Positions 1 through 9,777 of a DNA stretch of 64,000 nt are shown here, one piece after another (the stretch's first letter is position 1; every line of letters begins with the position of its first letter). A program made the translations under genes and the position numbers. A model generated the notes under the pieces. It was not told the DNA's origin, made no database searches, and saw nothing but the letters and a program-made list of their open reading frames with translations. The DNA lies in contig DUMA01000014.1 in NCBI GenBank assembly GCA_012840135.1, forward strand, positions 1 to 64,000. The letters are read 5' to 3'. Source of the DNA: Thermoanaerobacterales bacterium (GTDB lineage Bacteria > Bacillota > Thermosediminibacteria > Thermosediminibacterales > Tepidanaerobacteraceae).

Positions 1-1002
1 AACGCGCGGGTCCAGAGCGATGATTATGTCTGCGATTAGATTCAGTATGACATAAGCGCAGGCGGAAAATATTGTAACTCCCATTATGGCCGGATAGTCG
101 AGGCTTATTACGGCTGTCGCCACATAGTTGCCTATGCCCGGCCAGCTGAATATGGATTCCACCAGAAATGTGTTTACCAGTGTGTAACCTATTGACAGGG
201 TTACTACCGTGACTGTGGGCCCCAAAGAATTTTTGAGGGCATAGGACCATAAGACCATGCGCTCCGGCAGGCCGTAAGACCTTGCCGCTCTTATATAGTC
301 TTCGTTTAATATCTCCAGCAGTGCCGACCGTGTCATGCGGGCCACCAGCCCGATGGGATACAGCGCTATTGTTATGCCTGGAAGGATAAGGTGGGTCAGT
401 GCATCTTTAAAGACTATAAAATTGCCTGTAATTAGGCTGTCTAATGTTAGAAAGCCGGTTATTTTGGGGATGTTGTACATCAGTTTTATATTCATGCTCA
501 GCTGGTCGCCCATCGGCAGTATGCCCAGCCATCTGTAAAAAACAAGTTGAAGAAATATGCCTATCCAGAATGTTGGGAGGGATACCGCCCCTACGGAAAA
601 AAATCTGCAGATGTGGTCAATCCACTCGTCTTTTCTCTTTGCGGACATCACTCCCAGCGGCAGACCGATAAAGATCGCTCCTATTGTAGATAGGAGGACA
701 AGCTCCATTGTGGCGGGGATATATGTCTTTAATTCATTTAACACAGGTTGATGGCTCTTCAATGAATAGCCGAGGTTGCCCCTCAAAAGATTTTGTAAAT
801 ACTTTCCGAACTGAATGTATAAAGGTTTGTCCAGGCCCAGTTCTATCCTCGCTGCCTTTATCTGTTCCGCCGTAGCTCTCGGCCCCACCCATTGGGCTGC
901 CGGATCGGAAGGTATGACTCTTGTAAGTGTAAAAGTAATTAATATGACTCCAAACAATACCAGAATACCCAGTAGCAATCGTTTTGCAATAAAAGTCTTC
1001 AA
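1..1002 (-). CDS. ABC transporter permease, DppB/OppB type (3' end cut by window)
   Basis: This is an inner-membrane permease of a peptide/nickel-type ABC importer. The minus strand reads open from a TTG start at 1002 to base 1, 334 codons without a stop, ending in ALDPRV. That motif normally lies a few residues before the DppB C-terminus, so little is missing. The N-terminus KTFIAKRLLLGILVLFGVI is the usual first membrane helix, followed by the periplasmic loop with GLDKPLYIQF and the EAA-type segment around AARSYGLPE. An AGGGAAGTG sequence sits 6-8 bases before the TTG. It follows the binding-protein gene by 81 bp on the same strand, so the two probably form one transporter operon continuing beyond the window with DppC/D/F. 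Its base composition is clearly richer in GC than the binding-protein gene. The substrate cannot be told. Confidence 0.88.
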   Translation of the reverse strand, partial: MKTFIAKRLLLGILVLFGVILITFTLTRVIPSDPAAQWVGPRATAEQIKAARIELGLDKPLYIQFGKYLQNLLRGNLGYSLKSHQPVLNELKTYIPATMELVLLSTIGAIFIGLPLGVMSAKRKDEWIDHICRFFSVGAVSLPTFWIGIFLQLVFYRWLGILPMGDQLSMNIKLMYNIPKITGFLTLDSLITGNFIVFKDALTHLILPGITIALYPIGLVARMTRSALLEILNEDYIRAARSYGLPERMVLWSYALKNSLGPTVTVVTLSIGYTLVNTFLVESIFSWPGIGNYVATAVISLDYPAIMGVTIFSACAYVILNLIADIIIALDPRV

Positions 1003-1083
1003 TGTTTCACTTCCCTGAAGTTTATTTTAAAGCTTTTTTAGGTGAGAGAAGGGGAGTTTATTATATCTCCCCCATAATTCATT

Positions 1084-2679
1084 TTACTTTTCACGATACG
1101 TATCGTAGAAGAAAACAACATGAGGATATGCAGGATTGTCTTTATATCCTTTAAACGTTTTATTTAAAACTCTTACATTTTGTTTATCATATGCAAATAT
1201 TGCAGGAGCTTCTTCTATAAGGATCTTTTGAGCTTCTATATATTTCTTAGCTGCAGCGTTTCTATCTATTCCGCTAAGTTTATATCCCTCGTCTACTAAC
1301 TTGTCAAATTCAATGTTTTCCCAATAAGCTAAATTGTAATAAATATCTTCTTGACTATGAAATAATGTATATAAATAAGTATGGGGACTTGCAACATCAG
1401 GCCACCAATACATCACATATATGTCCTGACGTTTTTCGGGCTCTTTATTTCTACCCATTTCCCATTGAGATTCCCATGTCATGCCTCTTATTTCAAGATC
1501 TATATTCAATTTTGATAGCTCTGCTTTGAAAAGCTCGGCTGCTTTCTTTTCTGCTTCATCTCCAGACATATAAGTCAAAAGTAACTTAAAACCACCATTG
1601 GGATAGCCTGCTTGACTTAACAATTCCTTAGCCTTTTCCATATCATGTTTATACTGCATTAGGCTTTCACTATGACCCCATAAACCATATGGAACTGGCC
1701 CTTTTGATTGTTTTGCATAATTACCTCTAGTATATGCTACAACCTCTTCGTAAGGAAACGCATATGAAAGAGCTTGTCTCACTTTTATATTTTTAAGAGG
1801 TTCCTTTTTTGTATCAAAGAAGAACATTAAATTTTCAAATGAAGGATAGACTTCTATATTAACATTTTGATTATTTTTTAGTGCTTCAATATCTTCATAT
1901 GGCAATTCCATAGTAATATCAACTTCGCCTTTTTCAACCATCTGGCGTCTTGTAGCCGTTTCCGATATTTTCTTTATTATGACTTTATCAAATTTATTTT
2001 CCTGCCATCCCTGCCAATAGTCATCAAATTTCGTTAAAATAACCTCTTCGCCCATTTTAAAACTTTCAAGCTTATATGGGCCTGTCCCCGCTTCGTTACC
2101 TTGACTAATCCATCCTTCAGGATGTGATTTCACAGCTGTCGGAGACATAATAAATGCTGCATATGCCGACGATAATATTAAATCCAAAGCTGCTGGATAT
2201 TTTAACGTAATTTCAACAGTGTATTCATCTTTTACATTAATTTCTTTTATAGGCTCTAAAACAAAAGACGCCCCTTTACCAAGTTTAATCGTTCTCTCAA
2301 GCGAAAATTTTACCGCTTCGGCATTTAATTCTGTACCATCATGGAATTTTACACCTTTTCTTATATTAAAAGTCCAAATTAAACCATCTTTACTTTTAGT
2401 ATAACTTGTAGCAAGTAAAGGAATGATTTTATCCTGTAAAGGATCATATTTTAATAGAGTTTCATATATATTGTGTAAAACTATCACACCATTAGAAAAT
2501 TCGACGCTAGGATCCCAGTCTAATATAGGGCTACTATTATATGCATAAAATGCTATATTTAACTGTTTACTATTTTGTAAATTAGAGTTTGATTGATTAC
2601 AACCACTAATTAGAAAAGTAACAAACATAAATATCATTATAATTGTAAAGACCCTTTTTCTTTTCTTAAAATTTAACAT
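1084..2679 (-). CDS. ABC transporter substrate-binding lipoprotein, family 5 (peptide/nickel type)
   Basis: Extracellular solute-binding lipoprotein that would deliver substrate to the adjacent DppB-type permease. It has 531 residues, a typical SBP_bac_5 length. A positively charged N-terminus and hydrophobic stretch lead to the lipobox LISGC, with Cys27 as the expected lipidated residue. Family features include LATSYTKSKDGLIWTFNIR near residues 95-112 followed by GVKFHDGTELNAEAVKFSLE. The ATG is preceded by TAGGAGAGGTGAGC. A TATAAT-like -10 (minus strand, about 2699-2704) lies close upstream, but no convincing -35 is visible. The gene is markedly AT-rich, with many AAA, ATT and ATA codons, unlike the permease downstream, so it may have a different origin. 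Peptides, nickel or sugars are all possible ligands. Confidence 0.9.
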   Translation of the reverse strand: MLNFKKRKRVFTIIMIFMFVTFLISGCNQSNSNLQNSKQLNIAFYAYNSSPILDWDPSVEFSNGVIVLHNIYETLLKYDPLQDKIIPLLATSYTKSKDGLIWTFNIRKGVKFHDGTELNAEAVKFSLERTIKLGKGASFVLEPIKEINVKDEYTVEITLKYPAALDLILSSAYAAFIMSPTAVKSHPEGWISQGNEAGTGPYKLESFKMGEEVILTKFDDYWQGWQENKFDKVIIKKISETATRRQMVEKGEVDITMELPYEDIEALKNNQNVNIEVYPSFENLMFFFDTKKEPLKNIKVRQALSYAFPYEEVVAYTRGNYAKQSKGPVPYGLWGHSESLMQYKHDMEKAKELLSQAGYPNGGFKLLLTYMSGDEAEKKAAELFKAELSKLNIDLEIRGMTWESQWEMGRNKEPEKRQDIYVMYWWPDVASPHTYLYTLFHSQEDIYYNLAYWENIEFDKLVDEGYKLSGIDRNAAAKKYIEAQKILIEEAPAIFAYDKQNVRVLNKTFKGYKDNPAYPHVVFFYDTYREK

Positions 2680-2752
2680 AAATGCTCACCTCTCCTAAAT
2701 TATACCTAATGTGTTTTAACAATTGTATTATTTTGATTAAAATCATATCACC

Positions 2753-2947
2753 TCACATATGTTTTTCTCTAGTTTTAGCAGCAAGCATTGCTTTTTCTTC
2801 ACTTCTTACCACAAGGGCTCTGGTGATATAGGTCTTACCCCTGTAATCAAAACTTAAGTTTTTTTCTACACCAAAATAACCGTTACGCCCTTTGCTTGTA
2901 ACATAATCAATGGGTGAAAACTCTTCTTCATCTATGGAAAGGATCAT
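2753..2947 (-). pseudogene. short ORF, possible transposase or other gene remnant
   Basis: A 64-codon reading frame between the binding-protein gene and the ammonia-lyase. I do not recognise it firmly. The segment YRGKTYITRALVVRSEEKAM loosely resembles the hydrophilic linker of IS1634/IS4-type transposases. The preceding bases are open in a neighbouring frame (CPANHSHTYLSF and onward), which would fit a frameshifted fragment. There is no ribosome site before the ATG. It is a remnant or spurious; the function is unknown. Confidence 0.25.
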
Positions 2948-3112
2948 TCAATTTGTTTTTTTTAAGTTCGAAACTAGCATTTTCTATGTAAAAGCTGAGA
3001 TAAGTATGACTATGATTTGCTGGACAATCTTCTATTACTTGATTTCCTAAACATCCACTATTATATTATTGAAGCATATAATAATTGCCCAAAACATATC
3101 CACTTATTAGCA

Positions 3113-4648
3113 TTACATCAATTTTCCTACCAATTCTTCTATGGTTTTAGCCAACTGCCCACTATCTATAAACTTTGCCAAGGTTTTAACATCCTCACTC
3201 AATACTCTGTCTTCTTCTATTTGAGATACTTGTTTTCTCACCAATTCATATACGACCTGGGTCCCTTTGCCAAGTTTTTTAGGACGACCCATCTTTGCTC
3301 TTCTCAAATCTATAGCCTGTGTTGCGCATAAAAGCTCGATGGCCAGCACATTTTGGGTGTTCTCCACTATCTTCATGGCCTTTCTTGCCGCTATAGTGCC
3401 CATGCTGACATGGTCTTCCTGGTTCGCCGAAGAAGGGATAGAGTCCACGCTGGCTGGGTGTGCTAAAACCTTATTTTCTGATACCAGCGATGCTGCTGTG
3501 TACTGGCTTATCATGAGACCCGAGTTCAGGCCACCGTTTCCGATCAAAAAAGCGGGCAAGCCTTCATTTAAGTTGGGATTTACAAGACGTTCTATGCGAC
3601 GTTCTGATATATTTGCTAGTTCTGAAACAGCTATACCCATATAATCCATATTTATTGCTACAGGTTCTCCATGAAAATTTCCACCGGAAATTACTATCCC
3701 ATCATCTGAGAAAATAAGAGGATTATCAGTAGCGGAATTTATTTCGATTTCTATAACATTTTTCACATGTGAAAGGGCATCTTTAACAGCTCCATGGACC
3801 TGGGGCATACAGCGTAAAACATAAGCATCCTGAACTTTTAGTTCACCCTGTCTTGTAATAAACTCACTACCATCCAGTAACTTTCTTATGTTGGCGGCGC
3901 ATAACTTTTGTCCTGGATGTGGCCTTACTGCATGCACCTTTTCATCAAAGGCGTCTATAATACCGTTTAAAGCCTCAAAAGTTAAAGCCCCACAAATATC
4001 AGCAGTTTTAGAAAGATTAATAGCTTTGGCCAAGGCCAATCCCCCCACTGCAGACATGGTTTGAGTTCCGTTTATGAGGGCAAGGCCTTCCTTAGCTTCC
4101 AAGGTCACTGGATTTATTCCAGCCATTTTCATTGCCTTTCCTCCGGGCAAGACTTTACCTTTATATACAGCTTCACCTTCACCTATCATTACAAGTACCA
4201 AATGTGCTAAAGGTACTAGGTCGCCACTTGCTCCTAGCGAACCTTGACATGGCACTAAGGGCGTTACTTCTTCATTTAACATATCCACCAAAGTTTGCAA
4301 TATAGAAAGTCTTATGCCAGAATACCCCTTGGCCAAAGCATTTATCCTTAGAAGCATTATAGCCCTCACTATTTCTTCATGAAAATATTCTCCTACTCCA
4401 ACCGCGTGGCTTTTTATAAGGTTTAGCTGGAGTGTTCTGCTATCTTCCGGAGATATGATTACATTGCAGAATTTTCCAAATCCTGTTGTTATGCCATAAA
4501 CTATATCCTTTTTTTGTATGACTTGTTCCACAAACTTCCTAGATTTTTCTATTTTTTGTATAGATTCAGGTGAAAGTTGTACCTTTTCTCTCAATACTGC
4601 AACTCTTATTATATCTTGAAGAGTTAATTTTTCTCCGGTTACTATCAT
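3113..4648 (-). CDS. hutH: histidine ammonia-lyase (aromatic amino acid lyase family)
   Basis: Cytoplasmic enzyme that deaminates L-histidine to urocanate with a self-made MIO cofactor. The protein has 511 residues, the usual HutH length. Ala140-Ser141-Gly142 in GSLGASGDLVPLAHL forms MIO; YGITTGFGKF (51-60) carries the catalytic tyrosine, and QEDHVSMG lies in the C-terminal half. The start at 4648 is chosen because GGAGGTG sits 7 bases before that ATG; the frame is open 19 codons further upstream but without a ribosome site. No hutU, hutI or hutG is adjacent, so either only the first step is encoded here or the rest lies elsewhere. A tyrosine/phenylalanine lyase or aminomutase is a less likely alternative. 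The region is AT-rich, like the neighbouring binding-protein gene. Confidence 0.9.
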   Translation of the reverse strand: MIVTGEKLTLQDIIRVAVLREKVQLSPESIQKIEKSRKFVEQVIQKKDIVYGITTGFGKFCNVIISPEDSRTLQLNLIKSHAVGVGEYFHEEIVRAIMLLRINALAKGYSGIRLSILQTLVDMLNEEVTPLVPCQGSLGASGDLVPLAHLVLVMIGEGEAVYKGKVLPGGKAMKMAGINPVTLEAKEGLALINGTQTMSAVGGLALAKAINLSKTADICGALTFEALNGIIDAFDEKVHAVRPHPGQKLCAANIRKLLDGSEFITRQGELKVQDAYVLRCMPQVHGAVKDALSHVKNVIEIEINSATDNPLIFSDDGIVISGGNFHGEPVAINMDYMGIAVSELANISERRIERLVNPNLNEGLPAFLIGNGGLNSGLMISQYTAASLVSENKVLAHPASVDSIPSSANQEDHVSMGTIAARKAMKIVENTQNVLAIELLCATQAIDLRRAKMGRPKKLGKGTQVVYELVRKQVSQIEEDRVLSEDVKTLAKFIDSGQLAKTIEELVGKLM

Positions 4649-5007
4649 GTTTGCACCTCCGAAAATCTTTTTTAACGCGATAATGCTATGTATAATTACA
4701 ATCAATATAAAAGTCCTTAAAAATTATTAATTAATAGATTTAATAAGTATAATTTCTAGATTCTTTATAATAGTTAATTTTTAATTTTATGATACAACAA
4801 ACAATTTATTTCCTTTTTTTAAATATCTATGTTTAATTTTTAGTTTGTAGATATTTTTTCTATAAAAAAGTGAATTTACCTTCAAGATAAATATGTTTAT
4901 ATTAGCATTTTTTTGCTTTTTTGAATTTTCTGCTTTATCATATTACTAATTTACTATAGTAAAGTAGCATTGACATATAAAGAAATTTAACTTATATTAT
5001 AATTTAT
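4649..5007. other. AT-rich intergenic region upstream of hutH
   Basis: About 360 bases of very AT-rich DNA between the hutH start and the left end of the insertion sequence. It must hold the hutH promoter, but several TATTAT- and TATAAT-like hexamers occur and none pairs with a convincing -35. No open frame with a ribosome site and no hairpin terminator was seen. The last 9 bases (4999-5007, ATAATTTAT) are one copy of the IS target duplication. Confidence 0.5.
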
Positions 5008-7009
5008 GATTCTGGTGTAAAAACCCCATTCTCCTCCCATCCATATTTATCCAAATGCAACTTGAAAAATAAAAACTGACGAAAAACAACTAAAACTACC
5101 ATATTATCATGATTTATGGTATAATATGCAGGGACAAGGGCTAAAATGGAACATATAAGCCACAAATCATGATAAATGAGGTGCAAGAAATGTTCAGAGA
5201 AAATGTTAACCATCTTCAAGAATCAATATTTGAAAGTACCAACTGGATGAACCCCAGGATAAAGACTAAATTGGACAAATCTTGGGCCCCCATATTCTAT
5301 AAATACGTATTCTGCAACATAGATGAAAAGCCATTTTCAGTACTTTACAGCGATACCGGAAGACCCAACTTCCCAGTAAACATAGCCTTATCCCTGGAAT
5401 ACATAAAGCATTTAAAAAACTACTCCGATGATGAGCTAATCGACAACTTCTACTTCAACTACCTGGTAAACTATGCAGTAGGAATCAGAGTACTGGGAGA
5501 ACTAAACCTGGCAGAAAAAACCCTTTATGATTTCAGAGCAAGAATATATCGCTATCTGGTGCAACACCCTGAACAGGAAGATTTAATCTTTGCTTCATTT
5601 TTAAACCTCACCAAAAACTTTATCAAACAAGCCGGTATATCCACCGAAGAACAGCGCATGGACTCCACCATGTTTATGTCAAACATCAAGAAAGCCGGGA
5701 GAATAGCATTGGCATTTGATGTTCTGGAAAGAGCAGTAAAATCAGTGCCTGAAAACCTTCTTACACCAAACCTCAAAGAAGTCCTAAAACCCGAATTCAA
5801 AACAGATGTAATCTATGAAGCAAAACCATCGGAAAATGAAAGCAAACTCGACATGCTCCTGAATCTGTGCCTTGAAATCAAGAACATCATAGAAAAAACA
5901 GATGAAATAAAAGATCCCGATATCCTGAGGATACTTGAAAGATTCATATCAGAACAATCCGTATTTGATGAACAAAAAAACAAACTCAAAGCCAAAGACA
6001 ATAAAGATATTCCTACCAACTCCCTGCAGTCTGCCTATGACGAAGATGCCACATACAGGAAAAAGGGTGACAAAGCCCAAAGCGGATATACACTAAACAT
6101 TGCATAAACCTGCTCCAAAGAAAACCCAGTCCAGCTTATTACAGACTACAAGATAGCTCAAAACATCAAAAGCGATGTAGATCTGGGTAAAGATAGAATA
6201 CCAGTTATCAAGGAAAATACCGACTGCAAACACCTTTATATGGATGGAGGATACTACTCCCCCGACATAATAGAAAAAGGCAAAGAAAACGAAATTGAAC
6301 TTCACTTCACCAACCTCAATGGCAAAAAACCTCAAAAACACTTATCGGTAACTCGGTTTGAAATAGATGAATCCACAGGTATAATAACAAAATGCCCTGA
6401 AGGTATAGCACCCACACATGCAGGTATAACCAAAAGCCAGATTGTAGCTCATTTTCCTTTGAATGTATGTGATACATGTAAACACAGAAAAGATTGCTAC
6501 TGCAAAAGGCAGAAAAAAGACTATGTGGTCCGTATAAATCTAAAAGCCATAGAATCGGCAAAACAACGTCAGATAGTAGAACAAGATCAAAAAGAAAATA
6601 CCAGCATGAGGGCAGCCATTGAAGGAACCAACTCAGCATTAAAGCGTGGGTATGAGCTTGATAAACTTAAAGTAAGGGGTATTGTAAAATGCAGCATTGT
6701 TGTGGGGTTTAAGGTATTAGCTCATAACTTCAAGAAGTTTGCAAACTACATTATACAAAAATCCAAAGAACTTATACCTCAAGACAAAGGGGAAAGTCTG
6801 CCTATTTTAGCCCAGTAAATAGTGAAAGACTCCGAATTTAAGATAACAAAAGAGAAATAACCCCAGAAAAAATGAAAAAATATCAAAGTTTAGGTGCAGA
6901 TATACCGAAAAATTGATACCAAAGTCTAAATCATTTTCCAGGATGTTCCTTATGAAATTTTCAAGGATCGGAAAAAGGGGTAAAAAAGCAGGGTTTCTAC
7001 ACTAGAACC
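5008..7009 (+). mobile_element. IS1182-family insertion sequence with target duplication
   Basis: A 2002-bp element. The left end 5008-5027 (GATTCTGGTGTAAAAACCCC) and the right end 6990-7009 are imperfect inverted repeats, matching at 16 of 20 positions. Directly outside both ends lies the same 9-bp word ATAATTTAT (4999-5007 and 7010-7018), as expected for a target-site duplication. Inside is one transposase gene with DUF772 and DDE features of the IS1182 family. The ends are intact, but the transposase has an internal stop codon, so the copy is probably immobile unless helped in trans. Confidence 0.85.
5190..6818 (+). pseudogene. IS1182-family transposase interrupted by an in-frame TAA
   Basis: DDE transposase of the IS1182 group. 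The first part (5190-6107) has the DUF772 region SVLYSDTGRPNFPVNIALS and the first catalytic Asp in MDSTMF. The rest has the second Asp in MDGGYYSPD, a Cys-rich segment (CDTCKHRKDCYCKR) and the Glu region in IEGTNSALKRGYELDK. Both halves are in the same frame. The stop at 6105-6107 falls in a stretch reading NIA-stop-TCSKENPVQLITDY, where relatives have Glu, so one GAA-to-TAA change explains it. The start at 5190 follows GAGGTG; the frame opens 7 codons earlier. The break lies between the first and second catalytic residues, so neither half should be active. Confidence 0.85.
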
Positions 7010-7070
7010 ATAATTTATAACAATTCTAATATCAAAAAAGATAAAAGTTATATGCTGAGGGGATATTTTC

Positions 7071-7571
7071 ATGAGCCATATACCTATCATTTCATTTGTG
7101 GCAAAATCCGGCACGGGAAAGACCACTCTTCTGGAAAAGGTGATAAAAGAACTCAAAAATCGCGGTTTAAGAATTGCCGTAATAAAGCATGCCCATGAAT
7201 TTGAAATAGATCATCCGGGTAAAGACTCCTGGCGGCATGCACAGGCGGGAGCGGATATAGTAGCTGTATCCTCGGAGGATAAATTCGCGCTTATAGAAAA
7301 ACGCCAAAAAGAAATGACCCTGGATGAAATTGCATCCAGGATTTCCGGTGTAGATTTGATTCTTACAGAGGGTTTTAAAAAAGAAAAGACTCCAAAAATC
7401 GAAGTCTTCAGATCTGAAGTCAGCAGCCAGCTTTTATCAAAACCGGAAGAACTCATTGCCATTGCCAGCGATGTGAGATTGGATTTAGAGGTCCCCTGTT
7501 ATGATATAAATGATGCATCAGGCATAGCCGGAGAAATTCAGAATTACATTTCAAATTTTAGTATGAATTGA
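7071..7571 (+). CDS. mobB: molybdopterin-guanine dinucleotide biosynthesis protein B
   Basis: GTP-binding accessory protein that helps MobA attach GMP to molybdopterin. It has 166 residues with a P-loop AKSGTGKTT at residues 11-19, the IAVIKHAHEFEIDHPGKDS segment typical of MobB, and ILTEGFKKEKTPKIEV further on. TGAGGGG precedes the ATG by about 9 bases. It stands alone, with no mobA, moeA or moaA nearby. The only Mo/W-type enzyme in the window is the aldehyde:ferredoxin oxidoreductase 41 kb away, a family whose pterin cofactor is generally not a dinucleotide, so a link is not supported. The 3' end overlaps the convergent pyrophosphatase gene by 14 bp. Confidence 0.92.
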   Translation: MSHIPIISFVAKSGTGKTTLLEKVIKELKNRGLRIAVIKHAHEFEIDHPGKDSWRHAQAGADIVAVSSEDKFALIEKRQKEMTLDEIASRISGVDLILTEGFKKEKTPKIEVFRSEVSSQLLSKPEELIAIASDVRLDLEVPCYDINDASGIAGEIQNYISNFSMN

Positions 7572-9183
7572 TGGCAGAAATAATTCGGGGTATTACCTGT
7601 TTTTTCCTGGATACGACCATGGGCAGGAAAAAGCTTTCCCCTTTTATTTCTACATCAAAAGCCCTGCCGAGCAGCTCCTTATAATCCCCAACGTATAGAA
7701 ATTCCGAACCTTGGGCTATTATATCCGTAAGCATGAGTAAAAGCAGGTCATAATTTTTCTCATTTTTAAGTTTTTCCATAAACATTATCATCCTGTTCTT
7801 CAAGGATTCGGATATTTTTTGAGATATGTTCACCTGGCTGACCCCTATCTTGTATTTATTTATGCTGAAATCTTTAAAATCGGTATAAAAAATTTCTTCT
7901 TCACTCTTTCCTTCCAGCGATGTGCCCGCCTGAAACATTGCCGCTGAAAACTGCTCTATATCTATACCTGCTATTTGCGCCAGCTTCTTTGCAGTAATGA
8001 TGTCTTCCTGAGTGCATGTGGGAGATTTGAAAACGAGGGTATCGGACAATATGGCGGCGCACATCAATCCAGCCACAGTCTTATTCGGAGTCAATCCTTT
8101 CTGCTCGTAAAGTTCAAATATTATGGTAGCAGTACAGCCTACCGGCCGGTTTATAAAAATGATGGGCTGGTCGGTCTCCATACAGCCAATCCTGTGATGA
8201 TCTATGATCTCCAGTATCCTGGCCTCCTCGAGACCTTTAACCGACTGCGACATCTCGTTGTGGTCTATAAGTATGACGTTTTTTCTGGTATGATCGAGGA
8301 TATGGCGCCTTGCCAGCATTCCCGCGGGTTTCTGGTTCTGGTCCAGAATGGGGAAATTTCTGTATTTATGTTTCAGCATAATTTCCTTGACATCATCTAT
8401 CAAATCATCTGTGCTAAAGACAATAAGATCATCCTTTTTCATGATGTAATGGATCGGAATGATCTGATTTATGAGTTTTACAGTATTGAAAGTATCGTAC
8501 GGAACTTTTATAACATTGACGCCCTTCTGACCTGCCCTCTCGAGTATGAGTTCTGATACACCGTGATTTCCCGTTACAATAAGGACCCTGGCGCCATATT
8601 CAACCGCCAGAAGTTGAACATCTTCCCTGTTGCCCGTAATCAGCAGGTCGCCTTTTTTCAGTCTTTTTTTTACATCATCGGCTTGCATGGCAGCTACCAC
8701 AATATTTCCACTGAAAAAGTCATCATTTAAAAGTACAGCTTCTCCATTCAAAGTCTTTATAATATTCTGCATCGGCACTTTGTATCTGGAAAAATCTCCG
8801 GTTGATTCCAGATATGCCTTTGCTATATCCCCAAGGGTTGCAAGACCTATGAATTTTCCGCTTTCGTCGATGATATTTACGGTCCGCGCATTGTGTTTCA
8901 TCATGGTTTCCCATGTTTCCGACAGCGGTGAATCTTTCAAAATGTTGATGGGTTTGTCAAAGGCAATATCGGCTATCTGGGTGTAGACATTTTCGATGAG
9001 TTCCGGTTCGGGCACCTTAAAAAAGTCCAGGACGAACTGGGTCTCTCTGTTCGTGGGACCCAGCCTGGCGGGTATGAAATTATGTTCTTTTTTTGAAGCT
9101 CTTTTAAGCTCGGCATAGGCTATTGCCGAACATACCGAATCAGTATCCGGGTTTTTGTGACCTATTATATATACCGTGCTCAT
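7558..9183 (-). CDS. ppaC: manganese-dependent inorganic pyrophosphatase with CBS-DRTGG-CBS insert
   Basis: Hydrolyses pyrophosphate to phosphate; the CBS insert makes such enzymes adenine-nucleotide regulated. Its 541 residues divide into an N-terminal DHH domain with GHKNPDTDS (8-16, metal ligands His9, Asp13, Asp15), a first CBS motif at about 70-125, a DRTGG domain at about 130-245, a second CBS motif at about 248-300, then VILIDHNE and IIDHHRIG (DHH at 328-330). The C-terminal DHHA2 domain ends with VVSRKKQVIPRI, whose SRKK is the substrate-binding motif. All catalytic motifs are present. The length matches the CBS-PPase subfamily, which is common in clostridia. It is monocistronic and convergent with mobB. 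Confidence 0.95.
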   Translation of the reverse strand: MSTVYIIGHKNPDTDSVCSAIAYAELKRASKKEHNFIPARLGPTNRETQFVLDFFKVPEPELIENVYTQIADIAFDKPINILKDSPLSETWETMMKHNARTVNIIDESGKFIGLATLGDIAKAYLESTGDFSRYKVPMQNIIKTLNGEAVLLNDDFFSGNIVVAAMQADDVKKRLKKGDLLITGNREDVQLLAVEYGARVLIVTGNHGVSELILERAGQKGVNVIKVPYDTFNTVKLINQIIPIHYIMKKDDLIVFSTDDLIDDVKEIMLKHKYRNFPILDQNQKPAGMLARRHILDHTRKNVILIDHNEMSQSVKGLEEARILEIIDHHRIGCMETDQPIIFINRPVGCTATIIFELYEQKGLTPNKTVAGLMCAAILSDTLVFKSPTCTQEDIITAKKLAQIAGIDIEQFSAAMFQAGTSLEGKSEEEIFYTDFKDFSINKYKIGVSQVNISQKISESLKNRMIMFMEKLKNEKNYDLLLLMLTDIIAQGSEFLYVGDYKELLGRAFDVEIKGESFFLPMVVSRKKQVIPRIISAINSY

Positions 9184-9333
9184 AAAATCTCCTCTTCGCT
9201 GCTGGAATTAACTGCATTAAAACTTCAACCTTAGCTTAGAAAAATATGAAGACGTTGTAAAAAATTATAGCGCAGAATAGCAACAAGAGCAAGTCTGTAA
9301 AATAATATAGTGAGTGAGGGGAGTGATTTAATT

Positions 9334-9570
9334 ATGACCTATCGGCAGGAATTCGGCAGCAGAATATTGCGCCGGGGCATGCGGGGAGACGATGTAAGGG
9401 AACTCCAAAGCAAGCTACAGAGCCTGGGCTATAATGTAGGACCTATAGATGGCATATTCGGTCCTCTTACCGAAAAGGCTGTAAAACAGTTTCAAAAAGA
9501 TAATGGATTAAAGGTGGACGGTATAGTGGGCCCTCAGACCTATGACATGTTGGAAAGGCTTATTCCATAA
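9334..9570 (+). CDS. small peptidoglycan-binding domain protein
   Basis: A 78-residue protein that is almost entirely one PG_binding_1 domain: RGMRGDDVRELQSKLQSLGY then GPIDGIFGPLTEKAVKQFQ and VDGIVGPQTYDMLERL. There is no signal peptide or catalytic domain, so it is a stand-alone wall-binding module, of a kind often associated with spore cortex or spore coat proteins. The ATG at 9334 is preferred because GGAGTG precedes it; an in-frame GTG at 9310 is possible. It is followed directly by a terminator, so it is a single-gene unit. Confidence 0.85.
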   Translation: MTYRQEFGSRILRRGMRGDDVRELQSKLQSLGYNVGPIDGIFGPLTEKAVKQFQKDNGLKVDGIVGPQTYDMLERLIP

Positions 9571-9597
9571 AAAAATCCGCTGCAAAAGCGGTTTTTT
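9571..9597 (+). terminator. rho-independent terminator after the PG-binding gene
   Basis: CCGC-TGCAAAA-GCGG stem-loop extended by A/T pairs and followed by TTTTTT, starting at the stop codon. Confidence 0.85.
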
Positions 9598-9664
9598 CAA
9601 TTATAGATATGATTTTTCTCCCGATATAAGGAATTTTCATAATATGTCGAATTATATTTATATA

Positions 9665-9725
9665 GACCCCACCTTCCTATTGAGTTTTTTTACTCAGCCT
9701 GTGTAGGATGGTGAGGTCTTTTTTT
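9665..9725 (+). terminator. two-tier hairpin with T-run
   Basis: Nested stem: GACC/GGTC, CACC/GGTG and TCCTA/TAGGA, with an inner TGAG/CTCA hairpin, followed by TTTTTTTT at 9718-9725. It is oriented as a second plus-strand terminator. The stem can form on either strand and also faces the end of the minus-strand gene at 9778. Confidence 0.65.
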
Positions 9726-9777
9726 ACTTACTTGGCAATTTTCCTGCATTTTGACATAATAAAATTTTACGCCGCCC

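Noticed and set aside
7071-7571. mobB as part of the cofactor supply for AOR
   Set aside because: AOR-family enzymes are generally described with a pterin lacking the guanine nucleotide, and the genes are 41 kb apart.
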